Origin: Chaunax sp. Z400 | Lineage: Eukaryota > Chordata > Actinopteri > Lophiiformes > Chaunacidae | NCBI GenBank assembly: GCA_037577475.1 | Contig: CM075184.1 | Span: 4,162,594-4,226,593, forward strand | Length of the DNA: 64,000 bases | Direction of reading: 5' to 3' | Shown here: positions 12,312 to 24,500 of the stretch, one piece after another | How positions within the stretch are numbered: the stretch's first letter is position 1 | Layout: every line of letters begins with the position of its first letter | Notes under the pieces: generated by a model | What the model was told of the DNA's origin: nothing | Databases searched by the model: none | What the model saw: only the letters and a program-made list of their open reading frames with translations | Program-made: the position numbers and the translations under genes

Positions 12312-13368
12312 TATTCAGGAGTGGCCAAACAGGCCACTCTTGAAATTTGATTGGCCGCTCCAAATGACAACCCATGATCCTGAAGTCTGATTTGCTACCA
12401 TGCCAGTGGGAGGCGGGCCTTGGATTGAACCAAATGTTTGAAGAGTATTTTTGAGTGTATAGTGTTATCTTTTGTATGTTTTTGTAAATACATTTAAAAG
12501 ATTTAAAACAACAGAACGGGGTGCAACTTTTTGACGATGTATTTTGTATCAGCAGCTAGTCGCAGTCAGCGAAGAAGAAGAAAATCATCTGAAAATGTCT
12601 TTACACCGGGGAGACAGAGCGAGGAGCTCCTTAAACCTCTGCACAGAGGATGAGATCAGGTGCAGGGAAGGTCAGTGGTTGTATAGAAAGTACTGCATGA
12701 TGCGTATGTAAACGCCTCTAACTAAAATGGCATTACATTATGCTGCTGTTGGTCTGTTCAGTGTAAATAAACCAATTAGGTGTAGAGAAGGGTCTCTGTT
12801 GTGGCATTATTGTGCGATCTCTGTGTGAAAACAGCTTCTGTAAGCTGGTTAAAATACAAAAATATAAGAGTGTAAGATGCTGTCATATCGATATGTAACC
12901 CAGGAAATGAGTCACCACACAGGTCACAATTACTGGGATTCTTACTGGAATTTATTGTCGTGAAAAAAATTAAATAAAAAGATAAAAGAAAATACAATCC
13001 AATAAATAAATAAATATGGCAGGGAACTCTGGATTCCACAGTAGCTTCCTTAAACTCATGGTGGACACTGGAGATTGCACAGTTAGCTCTTTGTCTTGTG
13101 ATACATTTGAGGAAATGGCGTTTCGGACCCGCGCCACGCATACGGGCCGTGAACATCAGCGGCCTCCTCATTAAAATAATGACTGTTGACTTATTAAAAG
13201 TACTTACACAAACATACTTTAATAAGTTATGTGTATATTTATGGACTACTGTAGAAAGCAGCCTCACACCACCGTCCTTCATTCATCTCCAGCTCGGCCC
13301 AAAAGCTAACAGAACAAAAGACCATGATGCATTTGGCAAAGTTTTGGGGGAGTGATTATTTCCTTGCT

Positions 13369-13398
13369 GAACACTGCTGAACACTGCTGAACACAACA
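13369..13398. repeat. 10-bp tandem triplication
   Basis: Three consecutive copies of 'ctgctgaaca', then a broken fourth. Confidence 0.9.
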
Positions 13399-13545
13399 CT
13401 GCCACCTAGTGACCAAAGTCTGTGACAGCAGGTCAAATTCTATCAAACCATTTGAAATGTACAATACAGTATAAATGAACCTCAAACAGGAAAACTTTAC
13501 TTTATAAATGGATCATAAGAAATTTAATCAAATTAACAAAGATGA

Positions 13546-13588
13546 TATTATATTATATTATATTATATTATATTATATTATATTATAT
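13546..13588. repeat. (ATATT)n pentanucleotide microsatellite
   Basis: About eight copies of a TATTA/ATATT unit, followed by related degenerate AT sequence to about 13,620. Confidence 0.95.
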
Positions 13589-14039
13589 CATTTATATTAT
13601 AATATATTATAATATTTATTATCAATTTACCGCCCAGCTACAGATAATTAAAGAAGATATGAGAGTTGCTAAATAAATGCTAATCTGGTGTGTGTGCAAA
13701 CATTTTAAGGCCACCTCTTGGGCCACCCTAATAAAAAAAAGTCTGGACACGCCCCTGAATATACTACCTTTTCCTGCATGCAGTACTACTACTTCTATGT
13801 GTAAAATCAGTTCTCCTTTACTTTTCTTAGTACTATCTTACTGATTTAAATCCTTGTTACTGACACTGTTTGATGACACTGTGATTTATGTGAATGTATG
13901 AGTTTGAAGTTAGTTATGAGCTCAAAACTAGATTATTAGCAGTATTTGCAGTAGTGTGACTGGTATCGGGAACCTAAATGATCTACAGTCAGTCTCTCTT
14001 AGAATAGGTCGTCTCTAAACAGGGACCGTCACACTGAAG

Positions 14040-14322
14040 GACGTGTCCCCTTTAAAATGTATTTAAACGTCGATGCTGGTCTGTCCGGGCTGTGAGGTGG
14101 GGAGGATGAGGGGAGGATGAGGGGAGGAGGGGGAGACAACTCAGTGTCATATCCTCACAGGCATTTGAAAGCCCGCATCTGACGCGCGTGTTGCACCATG
14201 TAGACGCAGACAGACGGACGGACTTCACCTCCAAACTTAAACAGAATTCATTCTGGGCTGCTGTGACGGCAAACACCGACTGACGTCATCGGATTCCTCT
14301 GCAGAAATAGAAAAATACGCAG
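14040..14322 (+). promoter_or_regulatory. islr2: Probable islr2 promoter and non-coding first exon
   Basis: This block is richer in CpG than the flanks. It holds a perfect palindromic CRE (TGACGTCA, 14281-14288) and, 34 bp later, a strong splice donor (CAG/GTAAGC, exon end 14322). The next good acceptor in front of islr2 is at 16959-16960, so a 5' UTR intron of about 2.6 kb is likely. The transcription start itself is not visible. The link to islr2 is inference from spacing and strand. Confidence 0.45.
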
Positions 14323-14989
14323 GTAAGCTGGTCGCCCGGTGCTGCAGAGGTGATCCTCTTTCTCATCAATGTTTCATGTGCGTCCAGCTCGTTTTGCAGG
14401 CATGAACTTTGGTCCCAGAGTCCCAGATTACATCGTCAGTCGTGGTGTTTATCTCGTCTGATCCACACCATGAAATCCAGCAGTTTGCATGTCACGCATC
14501 AGATCAGACTGTAAACAAACAGCAGACGTGCGACCAGAGGCTGAGCTCCAGGCTCCAGGCTGCTGCGCACTTAGAAACCAGGAGCGTCTCCAATGACTCA
14601 ACGTTATTGTCTCCTTTTTGATTGAAACACAGATCATTAAGTTTGTCAGTCCATTCTCTCGGGAAGATAGCAGTTTTATTTGTGTTTTCCTGGACACCAC
14701 AGGTCCTTCTGTAACACTGCAAAAAGAGGAGCTAAAATAAACACTGAATCTGAGGAGAAATGTCTTAATACCATGCAGCAAGATCATTTTACATTTAATA
14801 CATCTTAACATAAGTTGGTTCAGTCAAGAAAGAAGTAGGTTATAAAAAATAGTAAATAACTTCTTTTTTTTTAAAGATAATCTCAAGTTTCCAGATCTAA
14901 GATTTTAAATCTTTGCAGCAGAGAATAGCGTAGCATCTTACTGCTACCACTGGTGAAAGAAAAGAATATTTCATACAAAAAAAGGATAA
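14323..14989 (+). other. Presumed islr2 5' intron, first part
   Basis: No coding exon seen. The minus-strand open frame of 120 codons (14449-14811) is unrecognised. Confidence 0.35.
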
Positions 14990-15540
14990 TTCAGTCATTA
15001 TCTACTCATCATCCTCGTGTCGATGGAAAGTCAGGTGAAGTTGAAGTAAATATTTCACAAATGGTTTTCTTCAGGATCTAGACCAGGAACTTTAGAAGAT
15101 AAATTTGACCCCTAACTAAATCAGTTTCAGCTACAATCTGATCTCAGGTCAGTCTGGATCATTATTATCTGTTATCTCACAGTAGTGGATTTTCTGTGAG
15201 TCCTATAAATTTAAACATCCTGGATCACCAGATCCAGAATATGACTTGGATCCAGATCAGACTCTGATGGTGTGCTAGATCTTATGGTGATGTCATCGTG
15301 TCATTTTTCTTCAATCATTGTAGACATTATCCAGGAAGTTAGAAGATAAAATCTTGTAATTGTCCCACAATGGATCCAGATGATGATCCGGATCACCACC
15401 AGAATCTAATGGACTGTTCCTTGGACCTTACCCTACCTCTCCAAAAGAATTCATCAAAATATGTTCACAACGTTTTGAGTGATTCTGCTGACAGACAGAC
15501 AAACAAATAAAACAACACTGGCAAAAACATGAGCTCCTTA
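14990..15540. repeat. Repeat-rich stretch: family B fragment then family A copy
   Basis: Positions 14990-15060 carry the family B start ('ttcagtcattatctactcatc', 'tcgatggaaagtcaggtgaag'). Positions 15165-15515 carry a family A-like run with repeated 'ggatcc/gatccagat' words, 'aagaattcatcaaaatatg' and 'gacagacagacaaac'. Confidence 0.5.
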
Positions 15541-16960
15541 GCAGAGGTACAGCAGCATACAAAGAGTCCATACAGATCAGAAGGCGTAATCCACGTCTCC
15601 AGTAAGGAGAAGTACTTGTTGATCTGGTTTTGTGGTGCATCTTGAAGAGGGTGACTGTCACAGTGCTCTAGTTCTATGATCTCTTTGCTGACGGAAGGTT
15701 GTGACTCATCATCACTGCTGCACTTTTGCATGTTTTTTTCAGTTTCATTTTTTGGGCATCAGAGCATTTTAGTGTTGGGTAGATGTGAGTGCAACTCTAA
15801 AAAAGATTGACCACAAACATCCCTGCATGGTCAAATCTGTAATGTTTCATTAACTCACTGTCATCCAGCCTTTGGAGGATATTTCTCCTGTCGCTTTCCT
15901 CTCCAGAAGAACCTCTTAACCCTCTGAGAAGCCTCTAGATCCCAGATTAAATTGAAAAGATGTTATTTCCACCCCCTTTTAAGCTGAAATCTTTGATTGA
16001 ACAGATGTACATGCACTGCTACATAAGAAAATGGATACGTCCACAAGTAAATAGTCGTACATCCTTTACGTCGACATCGATACAACTGCAGGAGGGTTTC
16101 AGAAGTTTCAGAAGTTTCGACAACAACAAATATAGTGATGGCCACAGTAGGTTGTGATGATGTACCTGATGAATACAAAGCCGTAAAAGCAGATGTAACT
16201 ACTGAGCGGTGGTCTGTGAGGACATTAAGTATACATGGAGACATGAGGACAGTTTTTTTCACTTTTTTCTTCTTTGTTGTTTCCGTACACATTTGTCGTG
16301 CCTTGCTGAACTTGTAGCTACACTGCCCCCAACCATTTCCAGAGGTATTGCTCCATTTCATCCATCTTGTACCCGATTACGTATGGAATGAACACAGAGG
16401 ATGTACGGAAGGCTCCGTAGCATAAATGGGCCTTTACCCCCTAACAGGGTGTAAATGACAATTTCTAATAAATCAGGGATCTCTGGGCTTCTGGAGACTT
16501 CGATTCCACCTTAAGAGACGTATTGAACCACTTAATGTTTATTTTTGGTTGATATTTTGTCCTCCTTGACTTGTAGACTAGAGATGTGCTACCTTTTCAA
16601 TTTTTTGGAATAAGCTCTCTGGAGTTTGGGTTTAGCACTCCACTAAGAATCCCATAGTTGAAGCGCAACCTCTTTTTCTCTTTTTTTTAATGTTTGGTAG
16701 ATCAAGAAATAAGTAAATAATGATTTTCATTCTTGGATGAGCTGTTTAATCCTTAGACTCTTAGGTTCCAGTAAGGAAAAAGTCCCCCTGACCCCTTTTA
16801 CCAATGACTTAAGTTGAACCATGTCAGTCTTATTTTCTGTGGGTGGCATTATTTTTATTTTTATTCACCATTCTTTTACTCTTCTACTCTTATAAGAATC
16901 TATCATTAATGTACCAAATAATAAACTGATTGATTGATTGACTATGACGTTGTTTTACAG
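15541..16960 (+). other. Presumed islr2 5' intron, remainder, with repeat scraps
   Basis: Family B scraps occur at 15585-15605, 15925-15975 ('agatcccagattaaattgaaaagatgtta') and 16440-16530. No exon is recognised. It ends in a good acceptor, 'tatgacgttgttttacag'. Confidence 0.4.
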
Positions 16961-16969
16961 GAGCAGAAC

Positions 16970-19078
16970 ATGGCGCCCACACATCTCCTCTACTTCACCT
17001 TGTGGATCACCACCGTCTTCACTACCGGACTTGGATGCCCTGAGCTCTGCGTCTGCTCAGACAAATACGGCCGCCATTTTGCCGAATGCTCCTACAAAGA
17101 CTTAACTGAAGTCCCAGAGGGTTTGCCTCCTAATGTTACGACTGTCAGTCTCTCTGCCAACAAGATCAGGTCCATACCACTGGGCAGCTTTGATGATGTC
17201 ACCCATGTGACGTCACTGTGGCTGGCCCACAATGAAATCGTGTCCATCGAACAAGGTGCCCTTGCACCTTTGGTTCATCTGCGTAACTTTGATATCAGCC
17301 ACAATAAAATTGTAGATTTTCCATGGGAGGATCTTCAGAACCTCACAGGCCTGCAGCTGTTGAAGATGAACCAAAACGACATGGTCCACCTGCCGAGGGA
17401 TGCCTTATCCAACCTGAAGGACCTGAGGTCCCTCCGACTCAACAACAACAAATTCAGAAACATAGCTGAAGGGACGTTTGACGGTTTGGTGTCTTTGTCC
17501 TATGTGCAAATTTATAAAAATCCTTTTGCATGTACCTGCTCCCTGGACTGGCTCAGAGACTGGATCTCAACAACGACTATCTCCGTCCCGGAGCCAGACT
17601 TGATCATTTGTGAATCTCCAGAGAAACTTAAAGGGGAAATGATTGGAAAATTGCCTGAGTCAAAGTGCACAAGCACAAATGTCACAATACGAACCGAGCC
17701 AAAAACTCATAACACAACTTTCTACGAGGGTAGTACGTTGGTCCTGACTTGTGAATTCATTGGAAACCCCAAACCGCTGGTCATGTGGAGTATTCGCAGC
17801 AAACGCCAGAAGCAAGATCTGGCTTTGTCCTTCACTGAGGATGACTCAGCAGAATCAAATGAGGTGACCTTACTGTCACATGATCGAGTCAAAGTCTTTA
17901 ACAACAGGACTCTCATCATCTCAGACATCAGGGAAGACGACAGTGGCGACTACAGCTGCTCAGCCACAAATGAATTTGGAAGGGCTGAGGACTCAGTGTT
18001 GGTGATGGTGGTGGCTTCACCAAACACTCCAACCGTAAACCCAATGAGCACGACAGCTACTTACACTGAAACACACCCGTCTACACTCCCAACAACAGGC
18101 CAAACATCTGATTCTGTGCATCTCCCTGGTTCAAGGAGAGGGCGCATCATAGACGTTGCATCCACTATCTCATCAACAAAGGCAACAAAACATCCTTCAC
18201 ATGCTAGTAAATGTGGCCTGACGGCTAACACCAGATACATTTCTAGCCACGTCTTTAACAGTAGCCTGGATGATATCAAGCAGTACACATTTGACTTTGG
18301 TGTCATTGCGTTAGGGGTGTCAGAAACAGAGGCGACGGTGCGACTCAATCCTCTTCTCATACCCAGGAGCGCCACCCAGGCTGCCACCACATCTGAGAGC
18401 CGCGATGCAGACAGTGAAGAGCATCGTGGCCTTCCAGACGTTTCTGAAAAAGTCCAGCCAAATGGTTTATATCTGTGCATCACCGCCGACCAAAAACACT
18501 CAGCTGTGCAGTGGTCGAGGATCAAGGAGGGCGTCAACACGTATCTATTCAGTGGTTTAAGTCCTGGCACCAATTACTCCCTGTGTCTGACCTACAGAGG
18601 GGAGGACTGTGAGGTCCAGGTGATGTTCACCACCAGAAGAAGGGTACCTAACCTGCTCATCATCATCTCAGTCAGCATCTGCCTCCTGACCGTCTCTACA
18701 GTACCTCTGCTCGGCGCGACGTGCTTCCACCTGGTGTACAAATACCGCAGCAAGACCTACAAGCTGATCCTGAAGGCCAAAGACCAGTACCACATGGAGA
18801 GGAACCTAACCGCCAACTTCAACATCCACGCACCTTACAGCGAGTCTCGGAGGAAGATTAACGGCAGCCAGCTGGAGGATGAGGAGGGAGAGACGGAGAG
18901 TGGGGATGGAGAGAAGGAGGCCGATACGGAAGAAAGCATCATGACTGAGTCCTTCAGTTTGTCTCAGTGTAGGGGGAATATAGATAACTGTGAGGTAGGA
19001 TCTGAGTATAGCGATAGGTTACCTTTAGGAGCTGAAGCAATCAATATTGGAACCAACTACAAATATCCAAATCAGTAA
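16970..19078 (+). CDS. islr2: Islr2, LRR and Ig domain neuronal membrane protein
   Basis: Single coding exon of 702 aa. Order of parts: signal peptide (about 1-22), Cys-rich LRR N-cap (C23, C27, C29, C40), about five leucine-rich repeats (50-185), LRR C-cap (CTC at 188-190 onward, to C233), one Ig-like domain with its disulfide pair at C261 and C330 and a 'DSGDYSC' motif, a Ser/Thr-rich stalk, one membrane span (about 561-588), and a cytoplasmic tail with an acidic patch (636-657). This layout fits ISLR2 (Linx). The paralogue ISLR is shorter and lacks the membrane span and tail. ISLR2 acts in axon extension and guidance, partly by modulating receptor tyrosine kinases (family knowledge). The frame is open upstream to 16934, but an intron acceptor (ag at 16959-16960) falls there, so ATG 16970 with context AACATGG is chosen. 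The gene is tail to tail with stra6. Confidence 0.93.
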   Translation: MAPTHLLYFTLWITTVFTTGLGCPELCVCSDKYGRHFAECSYKDLTEVPEGLPPNVTTVSLSANKIRSIPLGSFDDVTHVTSLWLAHNEIVSIEQGALAPLVHLRNFDISHNKIVDFPWEDLQNLTGLQLLKMNQNDMVHLPRDALSNLKDLRSLRLNNNKFRNIAEGTFDGLVSLSYVQIYKNPFACTCSLDWLRDWISTTTISVPEPDLIICESPEKLKGEMIGKLPESKCTSTNVTIRTEPKTHNTTFYEGSTLVLTCEFIGNPKPLVMWSIRSKRQKQDLALSFTEDDSAESNEVTLLSHDRVKVFNNRTLIISDIREDDSGDYSCSATNEFGRAEDSVLVMVVASPNTPTVNPMSTTATYTETHPSTLPTTGQTSDSVHLPGSRRGRIIDVASTISSTKATKHPSHASKCGLTANTRYISSHVFNSSLDDIKQYTFDFGVIALGVSETEATVRLNPLLIPRSATQAATTSESRDADSEEHRGLPDVSEKVQPNGLYLCITADQKHSAVQWSRIKEGVNTYLFSGLSPGTNYSLCLTYRGEDCEVQVMFTTRRRVPNLLIIISVSICLLTVSTVPLLGATCFHLVYKYRSKTYKLILKAKDQYHMERNLTANFNIHAPYSESRRKINGSQLEDEEGETESGDGEKEADTEESIMTESFSLSQCRGNIDNCEVGSEYSDRLPLGAEAINIGTNYKYPNQ

Positions 19079-20828
19079 GGAAAGTTAGAGCGTTAAAAAT
19101 AATTTTTTGTTTGTTTGTGCCAATGGTTTAGCTTCATTAAGGATGGGTTAGACCTGTCACAATTATTACATCATTGCCTGATTGCATAATCGTTAGATCC
19201 GATGCATTTATCTGTATTAAAACAGCTGGAGGAAACAGAAATGTCATATTTCCATCACTATTTCCACGTTTCTTTCACACCATTTGAAATTTCGGTGCTC
19301 GTTAATGATATCATCTCATCACTCTTATTTTGCTATGAGTGGAGGATTAAATTAGCATTTAGCGCCACCGAATGTTCATCTCTCGAAGCGCTTCATTTTT
19401 CGATGAGTATCTATCGACATGAACATCGTGGATCATCTAGTGGCAAACCAAACACTGAATTGGGACAGGTCCATCCAGTTGACTGGCTACTACTGAATCT
19501 TAAGGTGACAGTGCCAAAAATGGTTCTTCCTCTACATACTTGTGATTTGAGATGGCCCAAAAAACATTTACAAGCTTTAAACCAGCTCAAGTTGCAACAT
19601 TCATTTAAGCACAGATTTTATTGATTATCAGTAGTTTTCTAGATAAACATGTTCGTGGAAGCTGAATGAGTCCATGTTTACAGTAGGTTATATTAATATT
19701 GTTACCGAAATAGAACCAACTTGTGTTCCAGAGAGAACCGAGTGCTCATCCTTAAACTCATAAATCACTGATCTATGCAGGAAAAGGAAGCAGACCATTG
19801 AAGCAGCTTCATGCTTTATTAGGATATAATGATGTGTTTCAGCCGGAAGCCTTCCTCAGAAGTGGACATTTAGGTAAATACGCGTATTCTTTTATTTTCT
19901 TATTTTGCAGAAGGTTAGGGAAAATGTTGATTTAAGTAAGTGAAATAGTTCATACAAAATGAAAATGTTCAAAACTGCCTTCATGTTCTTAATTAAGAAA
20001 TTCATAATCCATTTGTTTTATGATTCATGGAAAAATTCATATCAAATTTCTGCAAAATCTCTGAGCATCATTTAGAGATGTCCCACTTTATGTAGAGGGT
20101 TAAAGAAAAATGAAAATAAAACGTCCTTAACAGTGATTATAAAATGGTCCTAAAGTTTAGTAGGTCTTGGAAGAGGATGTATCTTCTCTTTGTGTTGCCT
20201 TTTTACCTTTAGGTATTTAAGATTCTTTATTAACATTACTTCATTATGTTTAAGTTAACAGTTTTCAGCAACACAAGACATTGAAATCTGTGCCAGGATA
20301 TAACAAACTGTATGATAATAAATTTAAAATATGTTGTAAATAAAAAACTAAAACATGTTGTGTTGATTCAGAAAAATGTGAAGCAGGCAGTAGAAAATGT
20401 GCTCACTGTCATATTCAGCTTGAAGCTGCTTACATTAACTTTGTGCTGTCACAGTAAGAGTACAGTAGCTGTAAAGTACAGAAACTAAATCCTCTCATGA
20501 GGGAGTTTAAATGTAAAAAAAAAACGTGTCGTTTCAAAGAGGAAGCCGTCGTGTCCTGCAGCTATGAGCTCTTAGTCCAGTCAGATAACCGTTTTCGTGT
20601 TGGATATAACTGGATATTTTAAATCAGTTTTCTGTATCACTGGTAAAATGTGAATAAGTTAGTGATTATCCTCTAAGTCTGCTGCAGTAAAAGCACATCT
20701 GAGTGTTTATGAGCCATTATTGCCTTGTTGTTTCTGGGTCACGTGTCCATGCTGTTCCATCTCCCAGAGAGCTGAGCTAGCAGACCTGCATGCTGCCTAT
20801 TGTTGTGATCGCAGTATGCTGAACCTGT

Positions 20829-20834
20829 AATAAA
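20829..20834 (+). terminator. Polyadenylation signal candidate
   Basis: AATAAA in islr2 orientation, 1.75 kb after the stop. A second AATAAA is 73 bp on. Confidence 0.4.
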
Positions 20835-20901
20835 AGAAACTGTATGTTTTTAACCAAAGTGTTTAGACAGCCTCACTAACTCTTAATCCTCAATGTGCCT
20901 C

Positions 20902-20907
20902 AATAAA
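20902..20907 (+). terminator. Polyadenylation signal candidate
   Basis: AATAAA in 'cctcaataaagac', followed within 40 bp by T/G-rich sequence ('ctatctcttgttttctc'). This is the better of the two islr2 candidates. Confidence 0.5.
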
Positions 20908-21124
20908 GACAAAGGAATAATGACCGATGCTCGTCTATCTCTTGTTTTCTCTCAACACCTTTAGGTTTAGCATTCCAAATAGCTACCTGTTTAGCTAGTT
21001 AGCTAAATATTGTTTTTATAAAAAAAAGTTCAGCCTACACTGAAAATGCAGTCATTGCCTCCTGAGCCTCGTCCTGATGGAAAGGCACATGAAGTTTCTT
21101 AGGGCCAGGAAAGAACTCATGAAC

Positions 21125-21200
21125 TCTTGGATCTGGATAAATGGATAAATGGATGGGTCCAGGATTTTTTCCACTTTCTTTAACATTTTCCCTCATTAAA
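21125..21200 (+). repeat. Dispersed repeat family A fragment
   Basis: Contains 'tggatctggataaatgg' and 'ggtccaggattttttccac', words shared with family A. It lies in the gap between the two convergent 3' ends. Confidence 0.45.
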
Positions 21201-21559
21201 CCAAAATTACTGAAGTGAATTACACAAAACTGATGGCTTAACAGACTTCAGCTGTGATGTTGACTTTATGTTTGCACTAAGCACCTGATTTGACCTACAT
21301 TAAGACTCTTTGGCTGACTAGTACCATCATTTGAACCGTAGACAAATCTAGCAAATGGTCAGTTTGACTAAATAATCTCTTTAAATATAGCGTCGCCTGT
21401 AACTGTCCAAAAATGTTTGGTTTTGTTCAGTTATTTACCTCTTGAGTTTCATCTCCTCCCTCTTCAACAGGACTCACAAGTTCTTCTTGTAAGAACTTTA
21501 AATGGTGTACACTGCTTTGTGATTTTATTTGGAGAACACTGCCTGGAACCTTATAGAGA

Positions 21560-24500
21560 CTAGAAATCTCGTTCAGTTTTATCTTGGTTTGTTGGGGTCT
21601 CGTCAGACTGGACCGGCTCAGAGGCTGGCTCGTCTGCCTCTTTCTTGCTGCCACTCTTGAAGCTGTGGTTTGGGGTCCCGTTCAGGACGCTCTCAGAGGT
21701 CTTCAGGGTCTGGAAGTGTTTCCTGGAGCCCAGCAGGGACGGGTTGTTGACCAGCGTGTAAAGCAGCTGCCAGCGACAACGAATCCTTTTAGGGCTGTTG
21801 GCCTTGCTCGGCCTATTCACCTGAATCCCTGAAAGCATGGAGGAGCAGGCTGTCAAGACAGAATGAGACCAAAACACTGAGGGGTTAAGGGTCCATGAAT
21901 AAACTGCATGTCACTCCATACGTTTGTGTTTTGACTTCAAATCTCCAATCATAGTGATTTCATGTCTTTATAAACAGGATAAATAATCCAGGGACAAGAG
22001 AAACAATCTCCTCATCTGGAAAGTAGTTTAGTTTGTCAAAAGATTTTGAAAAATGTCCATCTTAAGATTCTTCTTTTGTCCCAAATACTCTTCATTTAAA
22101 ATTCGTAAAAGACAATGGAGAGCAGCAAATCCTTACATTTAAGAACCTGGAACGTACTACATTTTTGATTATTGACTATGTTGTGCAGCTCTAGTCCTGA
22201 CTAGATTAGAAGTACAGCTATGTTTGTGTGTGTTTGCGGTTCAGGGTCCCCACCTTCCTCTGCGTCTCTTATTTTCTGTCCGGCTCGGCCGCCCACCACC
22301 ATCATGTCCAGCAGCAGCCCACAGAAAGCCTTCATCACCGGGTGTGACTGACTGACCTCCACCTTCAGAGAGTGGGTGTAGTATCTGTAAGCTAGACGGG
22401 GTCAAAGGTCACAGAGTAGGACAGAGGTCATGGCCAAAAAATATATTAAAGTCTCTGCAGACACATTTCATGCTTTAATTCAATGTTTTTTAATTTTTAA
22501 TTTAATTTTTTTAATTTTTTAATTTTCATTTGTAATGTTGGTGTTATTCCATCCTTTTATTAATAAACAATAATTATTTCCCATCCACAAATTATTATAT
22601 TCACCTGTGAAGTGCAAAACATGAACTAAAGCTTGATTCATCTCATTCCTCAGTGTCATAGGATTCCATTGTTGTCCTACCTGGGTCATAGGACTCTGAG
22701 GTACGGTGCAGCAGACTGATGTCAATACGACCAAGATGGATGATGTTGTACAAAGCTGTAATCACAATTCTCCATATGGCGACTATCAGTCCGACCACAG
22801 CGTTGATCAGAAACAGCAGGTATGTCAGGAGAAACAGACTCTCTCTGCAAATCAGCATAAATATTAATTTACATCATTATTTTAGCAGATAGATTATCTG
22901 AGCAAGGATTTTATTCATTCAGATAAAGGGGAAGTTTACTTGACATGGTTAGAACCACTAGTATCATTCTTTCTGGTCATGAAGGATTGACCCCTAATAG
23001 ACTTTAAACTGGGGGTGGGTAATAACCAGACACGTGGGTTTAGCTAAAGAATATTTCACTTTGCATTTTGGGAACTGATTTTGAAGCATAGGATAAAAAA
23101 GTCAGTCGAAAATATGACAACCAAAAACAAGCCAAAAAATACAAAATTCCAAGAGATTCGTCCACTAATAATGACCTGCCTAAACAACAACCCATTCAGT
23201 ACATACTACTGTAAACTGAAATTGGCGTCACGTACCTGTTCTTCAAGTCTCTAGTACCAGTTTCCTTTTTGATGAAAGCAAACTTAGCAGTCACATGTTG
23301 AAGCACAGTAACCAGCAGCATAGTAACCCAGGCTGGCCTGAGACACCACAAAGATGGACATGGGTTAAAAAAAAAAACATCCGTCAAAAATGAACTAAAA
23401 GCTACATGAAACTAATCGGACCCACCAGGCCTTTCCTGCGATCTCAAAAACGATGATGTTACGACCATAAAAAACAGGGATAATGATCATAAACACCAGG
23501 AACAAGAAGCAGATGAAAAACACAAGCGTCTGAACGGCCATTCCTGTCAACACAACACAGAAACAGACCGTTTTAAACACGTTTCTGAGTATTCACACAC
23601 TCACTTTAATTTAATCAATTAAAGAATAAAACTGACATTTATGTATATTTTTGTTATCGTCAACAAAACCATGAAAAAGCCAAAGTCCTCGGCTCTGCTG
23701 CATCCAGCACCAAGCCCATTTCTTCCAGACTTTATTCATTTTTACAACAGGTCACAAGTATGTAGTTTAATCTTTTCATTTTTCAGTATTAGTAGGAACA
23801 CATATATTATGTCTTCTTGAGATTTGATGGTTGTAAGGATATTATAGAATACAACCAGCAAATAAATAAAGTTAAAATAGATGACTTTGAAAGATTTTAA
23901 TAGATGATTTTACCGAAGCAGACAATTGCAGCCTGATATCCTGTCAAGCCCATCCAACAGACAACACCAGGTTTTGATGGACAGATGGTCTTCTGGCTGT
24001 TACAGATGCTGTAAATGTCCCCCTTATACAATCCTTTCAGGTTTGACCTGAAACAAACCAAAATAAGTGATACACTAGGTCCAGACAGGAAGGTCTGAGT
24101 ATCTAATATGAAGATTAATAAAGCAACAGTCCACAGGTTTATATCAGATGGAAAGAGAAGGTGCTGTTTCAGGGTTGAACCATCAGTACAAACCTGACTC
24201 CTGTTCAGACGCTATATGCTGGAAAAATAAAGAGTCTGTTTCTGCCAGAGAGAGAGAAGAGAAAACCATCCTGCTGCTCCAGACAGACTGTATGAGAAAG
24301 AATCCTGTCTACTGGTTTTTTCTGCACTTACCGGTGAAGAATCATGGACCTCATGAGCATGACGAGGCTGACCAAACAAGACAGGGTCATCGCACAGTGG
24401 TAGCACACTAACAAACAACATGATGGAAAAGAAAAACAACAGAAACGTTTATTTCATTAACCTGACATGTCCAGAATTTTGTTAAAACACCAAAAAGTAG

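Larger units (their letters stand above)
12312..13765. mobile_element. Possible degenerate DNA transposon
   Basis: The left edge reads 'tattcaggagtggccaaac'. The reverse complement of the right edge reads 'tattcaggggcgtgtccagac'. This is an imperfect inverted terminal pair about 1.45 kb apart, followed on both sides by 'ggccac' words. The interior has only short broken frames (one of 168 codons at 12776-13282 on the minus strand, unrecognised). Target duplications are not evident, so the assignment is tentative. Confidence 0.35.
19079..20925 (+). other. islr2: islr2 3' UTR (probable)
   Basis: No gene is seen between the islr2 stop and the end of stra6. Two AATAAA signals at 20829-20834 and 20902-20907 suggest a 3' UTR of about 1.8 kb. 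A 140-codon open frame at 19202-19624 has no recognised domain and is taken as UTR noise. Confidence 0.5.

Noticed and set aside
16934..16969. Upstream in-frame ATG (16934) as the islr2 start
   Set aside because: The stretch contains the intron's pyrimidine tract and AG acceptor, so it is not in the mature mRNA. The signal peptide begins at the ATG at 16970.
18061..18573. 170-codon minus-strand frame inside islr2
   Set aside because: Antisense shadow of the islr2 coding exon.
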